Source: Kribbella solani
Lineage (GTDB): Bacteria > Actinomycetota > Actinomycetes > Propionibacteriales > Kribbellaceae
Reading direction: 5' to 3'
Assembly: GCF_014205295.1 (NCBI RefSeq)
Contig: NZ_JACHNF010000001.1
Location: 7,130,001-7,194,000, forward strand
DNA: 64,000 nucleotides
Below are positions 8,061 to 18,611 of the stretch, in pieces (position 1 is the first letter of the stretch; every line of letters begins with the position of its first letter). The notes below the pieces were generated by a model. That model had not been told where the DNA came from. It ran no database searches and saw only the letters and a program-made list of their open reading frames with translations. A program made the translations under genes and the position numbers.

Positions 8061-9927
8061 GACCAGTCTGACCGAGCGGCTGTTGCATGCCGCCGGGGTG
8101 ATCGACCGGGTCGGGCGGGTGGACGACGGGAACACCCAGACCGACTCGATGGAGCTGGAGCGGCAGCGTGGGATCACGATCCGGTCCGCGGTGGTGGCGT
8201 TCGCGCTCGGTGACCTGCCGGTCAACCTGATCGACACGCCTGGGCACTCGGACTTCATCGCCGAGGTCGAGCGCGCGCTGTCCGTACTGGACGGCGCGGT
8301 GCTGGTGATCTCCGCGGTCGAAGGCGTCCAGCCGCAGACCCGGCTCCTGATGCGTACGCTGCACCGGCTGCAGATCCCGACCTTGCTCTTCGTGAACAAG
8401 ATCGACCGCGTCGGCGCCCGGTACGACGAGCTGCTCGCCGACATCCGGCGACTGCTGACACCGGCCGCCGTACCGATGGGGACCGTGACCGAGCTCGGGG
8501 TGCGGTCGGCCCGGTTCGAGCCGTCGCCGGTACGGAACCCCGTGCTCGGCGAGGTGCTTGCCGAGCGGGACGACGACTTCCTGGAGCAGTACCTGGAGGA
8601 CAACCACCCCGACTACGCGACCGAGCTGCGCCGGCAGGTCGCGCGCGGCGTCGTGCATCCGGTGTACTTCGGCTCGGCGATGACCGGCGCCGGCGTACCC
8701 GAACTGATCGGCGGTATCCGTGCCTGGTTGCCACGAGCAACCACATCATCGGAAGATCCCTTACAGGCAAGGGTATTCAAGGTGGAGCGTGGCGCGGCCG
8801 GGCAGAAGATCGCGTCCGCGCGGATCATCGGCGGCGCACTCACGGCGCGTACGCCGGTGGACGTCCATCCGGTCGACGGGTCCGCGTACCAGACTCGTCC
8901 GAGCGGGATCGAAGTCTTCGAGCAGGGCAGCCGGCATTCGGTGGACCGGGCCGAGGCCGGGCAGATCGTGGCGTTGCGGGGGCTGAAGAGCATCCGGATC
9001 GGGGACCAGCTCGGCGTCCGCGGCGGGCAGGTCGCCCGGTTGTTCGCACCGCCGACGCTGGAAACCGTGGTGACCGCGCGCGACCGGGTCAAGCTGTTCC
9101 AGGCGTTGACCCAGCTGGCCGAGCAGGACCCGTTGATCCGCGTCCGCAAGGCCGATGAGATCACCGTCAGTCTGTACGGCGAGGTGCAGAAGGAGGTAAT
9201 CGCCTCGCTGCTCGCCACCGAGTACGGCGTCGAGGTCACGTTCAGCGAGACGACACCGATCCACGTCGAGCAGCTGATCGGCACCGGCAGCGCGCTCCGC
9301 GAGATCACCGCGCCGGGGAACCTGTGGGCGGCCGGCGTCGGTTTCCGGGTGTCACCGGTTGCCGAGGGCATCGAGTACGAGCTGGAGGTCGAGCTCGGCG
9401 GGCTGCCGCGGGCGTTCCACAACGCGATCGAGGAAACGGTCCGGCAGTCCTTGCATCAGGGGTTGTTCGGGTGGGAGGTCCCGGATATCCACGTCGCGTT
9501 GACGCACACCGCGTACTACAGCCCGGTGACCGTTGCCGCGGACTTCCGTCGTCTCGTCCCGCTCGTCCTGATGCAGGCGATCGCCGCGGCGGGTACGCGG
9601 GTGATGGAGCCGGTCAATCAGTTCGAGCTGGACGTACCGGCGGAGACGATCTCCCGCGTGCTGGCGCATGTCGCGGAACATCGGGGTGTGGTCACGCACA
9701 CCAACCTCACCGAAACCCAGGCGCACCTGGAAGGCACGATTCCGGCCGCGACCACGCACGGCTTCGAGTCCGCGTTACCGACCCTCAGCCACGGCGAGGG
9801 GATGCTCGCGACCGCCTTCCACGCGTACGTCCCGGTCGGCGGGCCGCCCGCGACCCGTACCCGGACGGATGGGAACCCATTGAACGAGAAGGAGTACCTG
9901 ATCTACCTGGGTCAGTCGAACCGCTGA
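8014..9927 (+). CDS. OtrA/TetM-type ribosomal protection GTPase
   Basis: Translation-factor-like GTPase of the tetracycline ribosomal-protection group. EF-G-like relatives bind the ribosome and dislodge tetracycline. Seen: G1 AHVDAGKTSLTERLL, switch RQRGITIRSA, G3 DTPGHSDF, G4 FVNKIDRVG, then EF-G-like domains and the C-terminal NPLNEKEYLIYL also found in OtrA. The TTG at 8014 (MNSLTMGIVAHVD) is chosen because it lines up with the OtrA N-terminus and has CGAGGA just upstream; the frame is open to a TTG at 7978, and an ATG at 8029 is another option. 637 residues, close to OtrA. It may give tetracycline tolerance, protect a producer, or be a housekeeping paralogue; resistance is not shown by sequence. 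Confidence 0.88.
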   Translation: MNSLTMGIVAHVDAGKTSLTERLLHAAGVIDRVGRVDDGNTQTDSMELERQRGITIRSAVVAFALGDLPVNLIDTPGHSDFIAEVERALSVLDGAVLVISAVEGVQPQTRLLMRTLHRLQIPTLLFVNKIDRVGARYDELLADIRRLLTPAAVPMGTVTELGVRSARFEPSPVRNPVLGEVLAERDDDFLEQYLEDNHPDYATELRRQVARGVVHPVYFGSAMTGAGVPELIGGIRAWLPRATTSSEDPLQARVFKVERGAAGQKIASARIIGGALTARTPVDVHPVDGSAYQTRPSGIEVFEQGSRHSVDRAEAGQIVALRGLKSIRIGDQLGVRGGQVARLFAPPTLETVVTARDRVKLFQALTQLAEQDPLIRVRKADEITVSLYGEVQKEVIASLLATEYGVEVTFSETTPIHVEQLIGTGSALREITAPGNLWAAGVGFRVSPVAEGIEYELEVELGGLPRAFHNAIEETVRQSLHQGLFGWEVPDIHVALTHTAYYSPVTVAADFRRLVPLVLMQAIAAAGTRVMEPVNQFELDVPAETISRVLAHVAEHRGVVTHTNLTETQAHLEGTIPAATTHGFESALPTLSHGEGMLATAFHAYVPVGGPPATRTRTDGNPLNEKEYLIYLGQSNR

Positions 9928-10452
9928 AGGATGGTGTGGATCTCGGTGACCGTCTCAGGCACCGCGGGGGAGTGCGCCGTGATGCTGAGGAGCTCGCGAA
10001 GGTGAAGGAGTGGAGCCCGCTCGCGCCAGCCGGGCGTGAGCGGGTGGACCTCCTCGTAGGCGGTGAAGAAGTCGCCGGAGAGATTGCCGTAGATCAGCAG
10101 CGTGGCGAGATCGGCCTCCGGCCAGCCGTAGTACACGGCCGGGTCGATCATCGCCGGCCCGCCATCAGGTCCCGGAAGCAGGTTGCCGTGCCACAGGTCG
10201 CCATGCAGGAGGGCAGGCGGTTGCGCCGGGATGATCTCAGCCAACCGCCGCACCACCCGCTCCAGCAAACGCCGCCCAGCCGCCCCAAGCTGCCGACAGG
10301 TCGGGTGGCAGGTCGGCCTGTGTTTTGACGACTACCAATTTCCCCAGGTTGGTGCGTACGCGGTACGTCTTGCTGGCGTAGCCGCCTTCCAGTGGATCGG
10401 CTGAAATCGGGTCGCCGAGGGACAGGCCGTCGAGCCAGGCGGGGGTCAGCAT
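9912..10452 (-). pseudogene. fructosamine kinase / aminoglycoside-phosphotransferase-like remnant
   Basis: Two pieces of one fructosamine-kinase-type gene in different frames. The first (from the ATG at 10452) has the N-terminal lobe, GYASKTYRVRTNLGKLVVVKT, and then runs out of homology near 10310. The second (about 10285 down to the stop at 9912) has the catalytic lobe, PALLHGDLWHGNLLPG and AMIDPAVYYGWPEADLA, and the normal C-terminus. About 100 residues expected between them are absent, so an internal deletion plus a frame change has inactivated the gene. Its end overlaps the end of the ribosomal-protection gene by 16 nt, tail to tail. Confidence 0.8.
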
Positions 10453-10523
10453 CTGGACGATCCTGGCACGGGTTTGGCACTGGCATGGCGGGGGTGTGGC
10501 GGTCGGCTACCCTGGGGCGCGTT

Positions 10524-12332
<1,809 letters not shown>

Positions 12333-12358
12333 CAGGGTTCTCGCGGTGTTCGAGCCGC

Positions 12359-12396
12359 GGCGCCCCTCCGATCCCCTGTGATTCGGAGGGGGCGCC
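12359..12396 (+). terminator. hairpin terminator after the ABC-F gene
   Basis: Arms GGCGCCCCTCCGA (12359-12371) and its complement with one extra G (12383-12396), starting 26 nt after the stop codon. There is no clear U-tract, as is usual in GC-rich actinobacteria. Confidence 0.65.
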
Positions 12397-12744
12397 GAGC
12401 TCGTGGGTGAGCGGGCCCCGTGCCGGCCTGCGTTGTTCGGGCCCCGAGCCCCGGACACCGCGCGACCGCATTCGGCGGACCACCTCTTGCCGCCGAAGTC
12501 ACCGTCTTCCTGACACTTTGTAGTCGATTCGCGACCGACGGTGATGACCCTAGTCCGGGTCCTCGCTCAGTGTCGATAGTCGTCGGCTACAGCAGTCTCA
12601 CGATCTTGTTGCAACTAGCAACGATCGGAGCCGGGTGGAAGTGACGGGTCGTCTTTTCGGATAATTCCGGCACAATTCTCTATCTCATTTGTCAGTACCA
12701 GGAATCGGCATTGTCGCGGCGCTGAAACCGATTGTTTCCGTGGC
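12397..12744. other. intergenic region without a gene
   Basis: About 350 nt between the ABC-F terminator and the end of the MarR gene. No supported reading frame. It is slightly AT-richer towards the right and holds one small palindrome near 12601-12627 (GTTGC-AACTA-GCAAC within CGATC...GATCG). That palindrome lies behind the MarR gene rather than in a promoter, so I assign it no role. Confidence 0.5.
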
Positions 12745-13242
12745 TCAGTGCTTTTCCTGGTCGAAGGGCCGGACGAGTTCGCGCAGGACCCGGGCGATCC
12801 GCTGCTGGTCGCGCTCGCTCAGCGACCCGAGCAGCGCCCGCTCGTGGGTGAGCAGGTCGGCCATCGCGGCGTCCACAGCGTCCCGGCCGGCCGGGGTCAG
12901 CTGGACCAGCACGCCGCGCCGGTCGTTCGGGTCGGGCAGTCGCTCGACCAGGCCGCGCGCGGTCAGCCGGTCGACCCGGTTCGTCATCGTGCCGGAGGTG
13001 ACCAGGGTTTCCTTCAGCAGTTTGCCGGGGGAGAGTTGGTACGGAGCGCCGGCCCGGCGGAGCGCCGCCAGTACGTCGAACTCCCAGGACTCCAGCCCGT
13101 GCGTGTCGAACGCCTGACCACGCGCCCGGTCCAGGTGCCGGGCCAGCCGGCTGACCCGGGACAGCACCTCCATCGGCGCCACGTCGAGGTCCGGCCGCTC
13201 CCGGCGCCAGGCCTCGATCAGCCGGTCGACCTCGTCCTCCAT
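12745..13242 (-). CDS. MarR-family transcriptional regulator
   Basis: Winged-helix repressor/activator of the MarR family (165 aa). Seen: helix-turn-helix SPGKLLKETLVTSGTMTNRVDRL followed by the wing ERLPDPNDRRGVLVQLTPAGRD, and flanking dimerisation helices. It is divergent from a methyltransferase gene, with 100 nt between the two starts. That gap contains two MarR-type palindromes (13266-13279 and 13298-13315), so autoregulation and control of the neighbouring methyltransferase/VOC pair are likely. The inducer is unknown. The ATG at 13242 gives a normal family length. Confidence 0.93.
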   Translation of the reverse strand: MEDEVDRLIEAWRRERPDLDVAPMEVLSRVSRLARHLDRARGQAFDTHGLESWEFDVLAALRRAGAPYQLSPGKLLKETLVTSGTMTNRVDRLTARGLVERLPDPNDRRGVLVQLTPAGRDAVDAAMADLLTHERALLGSLSERDQQRIARVLRELVRPFDQEKH

Positions 13243-13265
13243 GCGTCGAGACTACCCATCAAGAC

Positions 13266-13279
13266 TCTTGACATCAAGA
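13266..13279. promoter_or_regulatory. MarR operator candidate 1
   Basis: TCTTGACATCAAGA, an inverted repeat with two central mismatches, 23 nt upstream of the MarR start. It shares the half-site ATCAAGA with operator 2. Confidence 0.6.
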
Positions 13280-13297
13280 CAAGTGCCGTGCTTAAAG

Positions 13298-13315
13298 TAT
13301 CTCGATATCAAGATA
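13298..13315. promoter_or_regulatory. MarR operator candidate 2
   Basis: TATCTCGATATCAAGATA, an 18-bp palindrome centred on GATATC with one mismatched pair, 27 nt before the methyltransferase start. AT-rich in a GC-rich genome and of the form bound by MarR dimers. Confidence 0.65.
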
Positions 13316-13342
13316 AACCCCATCCGAGAGGGGCAGGAACCG

Positions 13343-14125
13343 ATGCGTACGTCACCGGTGTGGAGTCCAGAGCAGTACGGCACGTACGCCGACGAGCGCG
13401 CCCGGCCGTTCCGCGATCTGGTCGAACGAGTGCGCGCGGACGACGTACGCACCGTGGTCGACCTCGGCTGCGGACCGGGCGCGCTGACCGCGACGCTGCG
13501 GCAGGTCTGGCCGGACGCGGTGGTCCGGGGGATCGACAGTTCGCCGCAGATGCTCGAGGCGGCCGAACAGTACGCCGACGAGCGGTTGTCCTTCGAGCTC
13601 GGCGACGTCCGTACCTGGGCGGTCGAGCCGGGGTCGCTGGACGTGATCGTCACGAACGCGACGCTGCAATGGGTGCCCGAGCAGCTCGACCTGCTGCCCG
13701 GGTTCGTCCGGGCGCTGCGGCCGGGCGGGTGGCTGGCGATCCAGATCCCGGGGAACGGGAACGCGCCGTCGCACGCGATTCTGCGCGAGTTGGCCGGTAC
13801 GGAGCCGTACGCCCAGTACGCGAAGGATGCGTCGCTGCGGCCGGACGTACCAGGGCCGGCTGAGTATGTGGACGCGCTCAGTGCGGAGGGATGCGTAGTG
13901 GATGCCTGGGAGACGACGTATTTCCATTTGCTGGCCGGCGACAACGCCGTCCTCGAATGGGTGAAGGGCACCGGCGCGCGTCCCGTGCTGCAGTCGTTGC
14001 CGGATGACGTACGGCCACAGTTCGAGGCGGAGTACGGCGCGCGGCTGGCGCAGGCGTACCCACAGAAGTCGTACGGGACGCTGCTGCCGTTCCGCCGGAT
14101 CTTTGCCGTGGCGCGGAAGGCCTGA
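13343..14125 (+). CDS. class I SAM methyltransferase, trans-aconitate 2-methyltransferase-like
   Basis: Soluble SAM-dependent methyltransferase (260 aa) resembling trans-aconitate 2-methyltransferase (Tam). Seen: motif I VVDLGCGPGALTATL, acidic GIDSSPQMLEAAE, ATLQWVPEQLDLLPGFVRAL, which is typical of the Tam group, and LRPGGWLAIQIPGNGNAPSH. The ATG at 13343 follows GGGGCAGGAACCG; the frame is open a further 34 codons upstream, across the operators, so the earlier start is rejected. It is divergent from MarR and 2 nt ahead of a VOC gene, so the two are surely co-transcribed. The substrate assignment is family-level only. Confidence 0.88.
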   Translation: MRTSPVWSPEQYGTYADERARPFRDLVERVRADDVRTVVDLGCGPGALTATLRQVWPDAVVRGIDSSPQMLEAAEQYADERLSFELGDVRTWAVEPGSLDVIVTNATLQWVPEQLDLLPGFVRALRPGGWLAIQIPGNGNAPSHAILRELAGTEPYAQYAKDASLRPDVPGPAEYVDALSAEGCVVDAWETTYFHLLAGDNAVLEWVKGTGARPVLQSLPDDVRPQFEAEYGARLAQAYPQKSYGTLLPFRRIFAVARKA

Positions 14126-14127
14126 CG

Positions 14128-14475
14128 ATGCGGCTCGACCATGTACAGGTGTCGTGCCCGCCCGGTGGTGAGGACGTGGCGCGGGCGTTCTACCGGGACG
14201 CGCTCGGGATGACCGAGGTGGAGAAACCGGAGCTGCTGAAACCGCGCGGTGGTTGCTGGTTCAGGTCCGGTGCGGCCGAGATTCACATCGGCGTCGAGCA
14301 GGCGTTCGTACCGGCGATGAAGGCACATCCGGCGCTGGCCGTTGACGATCTGGACGCGCTCGCGGCGAAGCTCGAAGGCCTTGGTTTCCCGGTCACCTGG
14401 GACAACGAAACGATCCCGGGCCGCCGACGGTTCCATACCGCCGACGGCCACGGGAACAGGATCGAGATCGTGTAA
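14128..14475 (+). CDS. VOC (glyoxalase/bleomycin-resistance) family protein
   Basis: Small vicinal-oxygen-chelate fold protein (115 aa) with one beta-alpha-beta-beta-beta pair: MRLDHVQVSCPPGGEDVARAFY at the N-terminus, AEIHIGVEQ in the middle and FHTADGHGNRIEIV at the end. Members are metalloenzymes or drug-binding proteins; the ligand here cannot be read. It starts 2 nt after the methyltransferase stop, so it is translationally linked, and it is probably under the same MarR control. Two hairpins follow. Confidence 0.88.
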   Translation: MRLDHVQVSCPPGGEDVARAFYRDALGMTEVEKPELLKPRGGCWFRSGAAEIHIGVEQAFVPAMKAHPALAVDDLDALAAKLEGLGFPVTWDNETIPGRRRFHTADGHGNRIEIV

Positions 14476-14479
14476 CAGG

Positions 14480-14514
14480 CGGCTCGTCCGACCCCCTCAA
14501 AGCCGGACGAGCCG
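14480..14514. terminator. hairpin terminator, VOC gene side
   Basis: CGGCTCGTCCG (14480-14490) pairs with CGGACGAGCCG (14504-14514), directly after the VOC stop. Confidence 0.65.
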
Positions 14515-14517
14515 CGA

Positions 14518-14567
14518 GGGCAGGTCTCCCAATTCCTCGCTACGGCGTGGAATCGGGAGACCTGCCC
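14518..14567. terminator. long hairpin between convergent genes
   Basis: Arms of 19 nt (14518-14536 and 14549-14567, one mismatch) around a 12-nt loop. It sits between the VOC gene and the end of the permease gene and probably ends transcription from both sides. Confidence 0.7.
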
Positions 14568-14571
14568 TGGA

Positions 14572-17031
14572 TCATTCGGTCGCCAGCGCGCCGGCCGGGG
14601 CGACCTTGGCGGCGCGGCGGGCGGGCAGTACCGACGCGAGCAGGCCGGCGACCGCGGCGATGGCGGCGATCGCGATCAGCAGCGTGCCGGGTACGGCGTA
14701 CTGCACGCCGCCGTCGACGGTCTGACCGCCCATCAACGCGGCGGTTCCGGTCCAGCCGTAGACCAGGCCCAGAACGATCCCCAGCCCGGCCGCGACGAGT
14801 GCCATCAGCAACGATTCGACAGCGAGCATCGCCCGCAACTGCCGGCGGGACAGGCCCATCGCCCGGAGCAGCGCGTTCTCCCGGGTTCGCTCCAGTACGG
14901 ACAGGCTGAGCGTGTTACCGACGCCGACCAGCGCGATCAGTACCGAGACCCCGAGCAGACCGACCCCGACGATCAGCAGCACGTCGAAGATCTTCGTGTA
15001 ACTGGTCCGCTCGGCCAGACCACCGCTGACCGACAGGTCCTTCACGGTCGGGATCGACTGCTCGACGGCGTCGATCACCCGCGAACCGTTCGCCTTCGGG
15101 TCCGACGCCAGCCAGTACCCGGTGACGGGCGCGTCCGGCGCCAGCTTCGCCAGGTCGGTCGAGGTGAGCGTCATCGCGTACAGGCCGGTCGCGCGCCGCG
15201 CCGTCACGGTCAGCTTGTGCGCGCCGGTGCCGATCGTGACCTTGGCGCCGTCCTCGGCCTTCAGCAGGTTCATCGTCGAGTAGTCGAGCAGCGCCGTACC
15301 GGGCTTCAGCGCGCTCGCCAGGTCGGGATTGTGGATCACCGAACCGGCCGCGCCGGCATCGATGCCGGTGACCTCGACCTCGTCGCCGGCCGCCTTCACC
15401 CGGACCTGGCTGACCGGTACGACCTGCGTGACGCCCTTGATCGCGCGCAACTGATCGGCGGCGCCGGACGGCATCTTCTCGTTGTACGTGGCCACCACCA
15501 GATCCACCGGGTACTGGCCGTCCATCGACACGTCGAACGTCTTCCGGACCGAGGCGATACCGACACAGGTGAGGCTGATCAGCGTGACCCCGATCAGCAG
15601 GGCGGACGTGGTCGCCGCCGTACGCTTCGGGTTCCGGACCGCGTTCGCGAGCGCGATCCGGCCGGGTACGCCGCTGCGGGCCGGGAGCACGCCGATCACG
15701 CGGATCAGCGCCGGGACGAGCAGCGAGCCGACCGCGAGTACGCCGAGGAACGACAACGCGCCACCGGCGACACCGATCAGTACCTGGTGTGCTGCCGCGC
15801 CGGCCGCCAGCAGCAGGCCGCCACCGGCGAGCAGCAGGAAGCCGAGGATCAGCCGCAGGATGCCGGCCCGGGACGCGGCCGCCGGAGCGACCTCCGGACG
15901 CAGCGCGGCCAGCGGCGCGACCTTGGTGGCACGGCGCGCCGGTACGACGGCGGCGATCAGCGTGGCGACGGTACCGAGTACGAGGGGGAGCAGCAGTGAC
16001 GACGCGTCCAGGTGCAGCGGTACCGGCGGAATGCCCCAGTTGAACTCGCGGGACATCGCCAGCGCGAGCGCGGACAGCGCCACCCCGAAGATCACCCCGA
16101 TCGCGGAGGCGATCGCCCCGACCACGGTGGCCTCGGACAGTACCGAGGTGAACACCTGCCGCCGGGACGCGCCGACGCAGCGCAGCAGCGCCATCTCGCG
16201 GGTGCGCTGGGCGATCACGATCGTGAACGTGTTGCCGATCACCAGACAGGCGACGAACAGCGCGATCACCGCGAACATCCCGAACACGCCACCGAGTACG
16301 TCGATCCCGTGCGTGAAGCCCTCCACCTCGCGCTGGATGAACTCCGCGCCGGTGTAGACCATCACCCCCGGCGCCACGACCGCCCGGACGGCCTCGGTGA
16401 GCTGTTCAGGGCTGACACCGGGCTTGGCGGCGAGGTTGATCGCGGCGATGTACTCGTCGGGCGCGAAGGTCTTCACCGCCGCCGGGGTCGCCACCGCCGG
16501 GGCCGAGCCGATGTACTTCGAATCGTCGATCAGACCAACGATCCGGACCGTCCAGGACTTCTTGTCGTACGACTCCAGCCGCAGGGTCTGACCGACCCCC
16601 ACCTTGTACTTGGCCGCCTCGCGGGCCGGCAGCGCGATCTCGGTCGTTGCGGTAGGCAACCGGCCGGACGAGGTCGCCGGACCGGCGATCCGGCTGGTGT
16701 CGTACAGCGACTCGACCACCAGCGACGTCGGCCGGACCAGTCCCGGGAAGGACGCCTGCAGGAAGGCCGACGTCCGGGTGATCACCGACGCGGCCTGCGG
16801 CAGCGCCTTCGCCCTGGCCACATCGGTGGGTGAGATCGACGCCTGATTCGTCTTCACGACCGTGTCGACACCCTTGTACTGGGCGCCGATCGTCTCGTCG
16901 ACACCGTGCGACGCGGACGAATGCACGACCATCGCGAGCGAGCCGAAGCCGACGCCGAGAACGATCGCCAGGCAGGCGGCGATCAGGCGGCCCAAGTGGG
17001 CGCGCAGCGAGGACAGCAGCGAACGGCGCAC
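14572..17031 (-). CDS. FtsX/MacB-type ABC transporter permease
   Basis: Large permease (819 aa) of the FtsX-like type, which works with a MacB/LolD-type ATPase in export or mechanotransmission across the membrane. Seen: an N-terminal anchor (LIAACLAIVLGVGFGSLAMV), a large extracytoplasmic domain, a first FtsX transmembrane module around residues 250-370 (VIALFVACLVIGNTFTIVI), a second extracytoplasmic domain, and a second FtsX module near the C-terminus (LGVSVLIALVGVGNTLSLSV). The repeated SSALLLP/VPARRATKVAPLAALRP and VLPARRAAKVAPAGALA ends show the internal duplication. It starts 1 nt after the ATPase stop. With the upstream kinase and regulator it forms a sensor-exporter block of the kind linked to cell-envelope stress or peptide antibiotics. 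Confidence 0.93.
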   Translation of the reverse strand: MRRSLLSSLRAHLGRLIAACLAIVLGVGFGSLAMVVHSSASHGVDETIGAQYKGVDTVVKTNQASISPTDVARAKALPQAASVITRTSAFLQASFPGLVRPTSLVVESLYDTSRIAGPATSSGRLPTATTEIALPAREAAKYKVGVGQTLRLESYDKKSWTVRIVGLIDDSKYIGSAPAVATPAAVKTFAPDEYIAAINLAAKPGVSPEQLTEAVRAVVAPGVMVYTGAEFIQREVEGFTHGIDVLGGVFGMFAVIALFVACLVIGNTFTIVIAQRTREMALLRCVGASRRQVFTSVLSEATVVGAIASAIGVIFGVALSALALAMSREFNWGIPPVPLHLDASSLLLPLVLGTVATLIAAVVPARRATKVAPLAALRPEVAPAAASRAGILRLILGFLLLAGGGLLLAAGAAAHQVLIGVAGGALSFLGVLAVGSLLVPALIRVIGVLPARSGVPGRIALANAVRNPKRTAATTSALLIGVTLISLTCVGIASVRKTFDVSMDGQYPVDLVVATYNEKMPSGAADQLRAIKGVTQVVPVSQVRVKAAGDEVEVTGIDAGAAGSVIHNPDLASALKPGTALLDYSTMNLLKAEDGAKVTIGTGAHKLTVTARRATGLYAMTLTSTDLAKLAPDAPVTGYWLASDPKANGSRVIDAVEQSIPTVKDLSVSGGLAERTSYTKIFDVLLIVGVGLLGVSVLIALVGVGNTLSLSVLERTRENALLRAMGLSRRQLRAMLAVESLLMALVAAGLGIVLGLVYGWTGTAALMGGQTVDGGVQYAVPGTLLIAIAAIAAVAGLLASVLPARRAAKVAPAGALATE

Positions 17032-17032
17032 G

Positions 17033-17812
17033 TCAGGCCCCCAGCTGCCGCAGCGCGTTCAGGACGCTCTCCGGGGTCGGCTCGAGCAGTTCGCCGGCCA
17101 ACTTGCCGTCGGCAAGCATCACCACCCGGTCGGCGTACGAGGCCGCGAGCGGATCGTGCGTCACCATCACCACGGTCTGACCGAACTCACGGACCGAGCG
17201 GCGCAGGAACCCGAGTACCTCGGCACCGGACCGCGAGTCCAGGTTGCCGGTCGGCTCGTCCGCGAACACCACCTCCGGCCGGCCGACCAGGGCCCGCGCG
17301 ACCGCGACCCGCTGCTGCTGACCACCGGACAGCTCCGACGGGCGGTGCGTGAGCCGGTCCGCCAGTCCGAGTACGTCGATCAGCGTGGCCAGCCACTGCT
17401 GGTCCGGCTTGCGGCTGCCGAGCTCCAGCGGCAGCAGAATGTTGTCCTTCGCGGACAGCATCGGCAGCAGGTTGAACGACTGGAACACGAAACCGATCCG
17501 GTCCCGGCGGATCTTGGTCAGCTCCGCGTCCGGCAGCCGGGTCAGCTCGGTCTCCCCGAGCAGCACCTGACCGTCGGTCGGGCTGTCCAGCCCGGCCAGG
17601 CAGTGCATCAGCGTCGACTTGCCGGACCCGGACGGGCCCATGATCGCGGTGAACCGGCCGACCCCGAAGTCGACCGAGACCCCGTCGAGCGCGGCCACCG
17701 CGGTGTCACCCTGTCCGTAGACCTTACGCAGCTCGTGCGCACGGATCGCGGTCCGTGGCTCCCCGTCCTGCGGCAGTCGCCCGGTGCCGATCTGCCCGGT
17801 CTGCAAGCTCAT
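17033..17812 (-). CDS. ABC transporter ATP-binding protein (MacB/LolD type)
   Basis: ATPase partner of the FtsX-type permease. Seen: Walker A IMGPSGSGKSTLMHCLAG, Q-loop FVFQSFNLLPMLSA, signature LSGGQQQRVAVARAL, Walker B VVFADEPTGNLDS and H-loop VMVTHDPLAASYADR. All residues needed for ATP hydrolysis are present. The frame is open to a TTG at 17824, but the ATG at 17812 with GAGGAGTGAC just upstream is preferred. The stop is 1 nt from the permease start. 112 nt separate it from the response-regulator gene, enough for its own promoter. Confidence 0.95.
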   Translation of the reverse strand: MSLQTGQIGTGRLPQDGEPRTAIRAHELRKVYGQGDTAVAALDGVSVDFGVGRFTAIMGPSGSGKSTLMHCLAGLDSPTDGQVLLGETELTRLPDAELTKIRRDRIGFVFQSFNLLPMLSAKDNILLPLELGSRKPDQQWLATLIDVLGLADRLTHRPSELSGGQQQRVAVARALVGRPEVVFADEPTGNLDSRSGAEVLGFLRRSVREFGQTVVMVTHDPLAASYADRVVMLADGKLAGELLEPTPESVLNALRQLGA

Positions 17813-17854
17813 GTCACTCCTCAACTCAACTGAACGTTGGTCAAGAAGTTAGTG

Positions 17855-17901
17855 AGTACGCGGCCCGATCTCGTCGGACCGGAGACTGGAGTCCGCGTAC
17901 T
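17855..17901. promoter_or_regulatory. 9-bp inverted repeat upstream of the ABC transporter genes
   Basis: AGTACGCGG (17855-17863) and CCGCGTACT (17893-17901), a perfect match with a 29-nt spacer, between the regulator stop and the ATPase start. It could be an operator for the neighbouring response regulator or a terminator stem. Low certainty. Confidence 0.4.
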
Positions 17902-17924
17902 ACCTGGGTATGAGAGGGCGTCTC

Positions 17925-18611
17925 CTACTTTGTCGGCCGGACCAGGCCTGTCTCGTACCCGAGGACTACCAGCGCGACCCGGTCCCGGAGCCCGGTCTTG
18001 GCAAGGATCCGGCCGATGTGCGTCTTGACCGTTGCCTCGGACAACGTGAACAGCTTGGCGATCTCGGTGTTCGACAGACCACGGGCGACCTCGATCAGTA
18101 CCTCGCGCTCGCGGGCCGTCAGCTCGGCCAGGTCCGGCCGCTCGGCTCCGGCGTCGGGCAGCGCGCCGGCGAAGTGCTCGAGCAGGCGTTTGGTGGTACT
18201 CGGCGAGACCACCGCGTCACCGGAGTACACCTGGCGGATCGCGTTCAGCAGATCCGCCGGCGGGGTGTTCTTCAGCAGGAAGCCGGCCGCGCCGGCCTTG
18301 ATCGCGGCGAACGCGTACTCGTCCAGGTCGAACGTGGTCAGCACGATCACCTTCGGCGGCTGCCCGTCAGTCGATGCCTGCGGCAACGACTGGAGCCGCT
18401 GGGTGGCCTGGACCCCGTCCAGCCGCGGCATCCGGACGTCCATCAGGACGACGTCGCACGCGGTCACCTGGATCTTCTCGACCGCCTCGCCGCCGTCCCC
18501 GGCCTGCCCGACCACGCGCATGTCGGCCTGCGAGTCCACCAGCATCGTGAACCCGGCCCGGACCAGCTCCTGGTCGTCGACCAGGAACACCCGGATCACA
18601 TCGTCTGACAC
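17925..18611 (-). CDS. NarL/LuxR-type response regulator
   Basis: Two-component response regulator (228 aa). Receiver domain with the acidic pair in VFLVDDQELVRAG, the phosphorylated Asp in DVVLMDVRMPRLDG and the conserved Lys in GFLLKNTPP. The C-terminal LuxR-type helix-turn-helix runs LTAREREVLIEVARGLSNTE to TVKTHIGRIL. The GTG start is immediately next to the kinase stop, so the two are a translation-coupled pair. The likely target is the ABC exporter gene set downstream. Confidence 0.95.
   Translation of the reverse strand: MSDDVIRVFLVDDQELVRAGFTMLVDSQADMRVVGQAGDGGEAVEKIQVTACDVVLMDVRMPRLDGVQATQRLQSLPQASTDGQPPKVIVLTTFDLDEYAFAAIKAGAAGFLLKNTPPADLLNAIRQVYSGDAVVSPSTTKRLLEHFAGALPDAGAERPDLAELTAREREVLIEVARGLSNTEIAKLFTLSEATVKTHIGRILAKTGLRDRVALVVLGYETGLVRPTK

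Noticed and set aside
8014..9927. Housekeeping EF-G or LepA
   Set aside because: Length, N-terminal AHVDAGKTSLTERLL with the RQRGITIRSA spacing and the NPLNEKEYL ending match the OtrA/TetM group instead.
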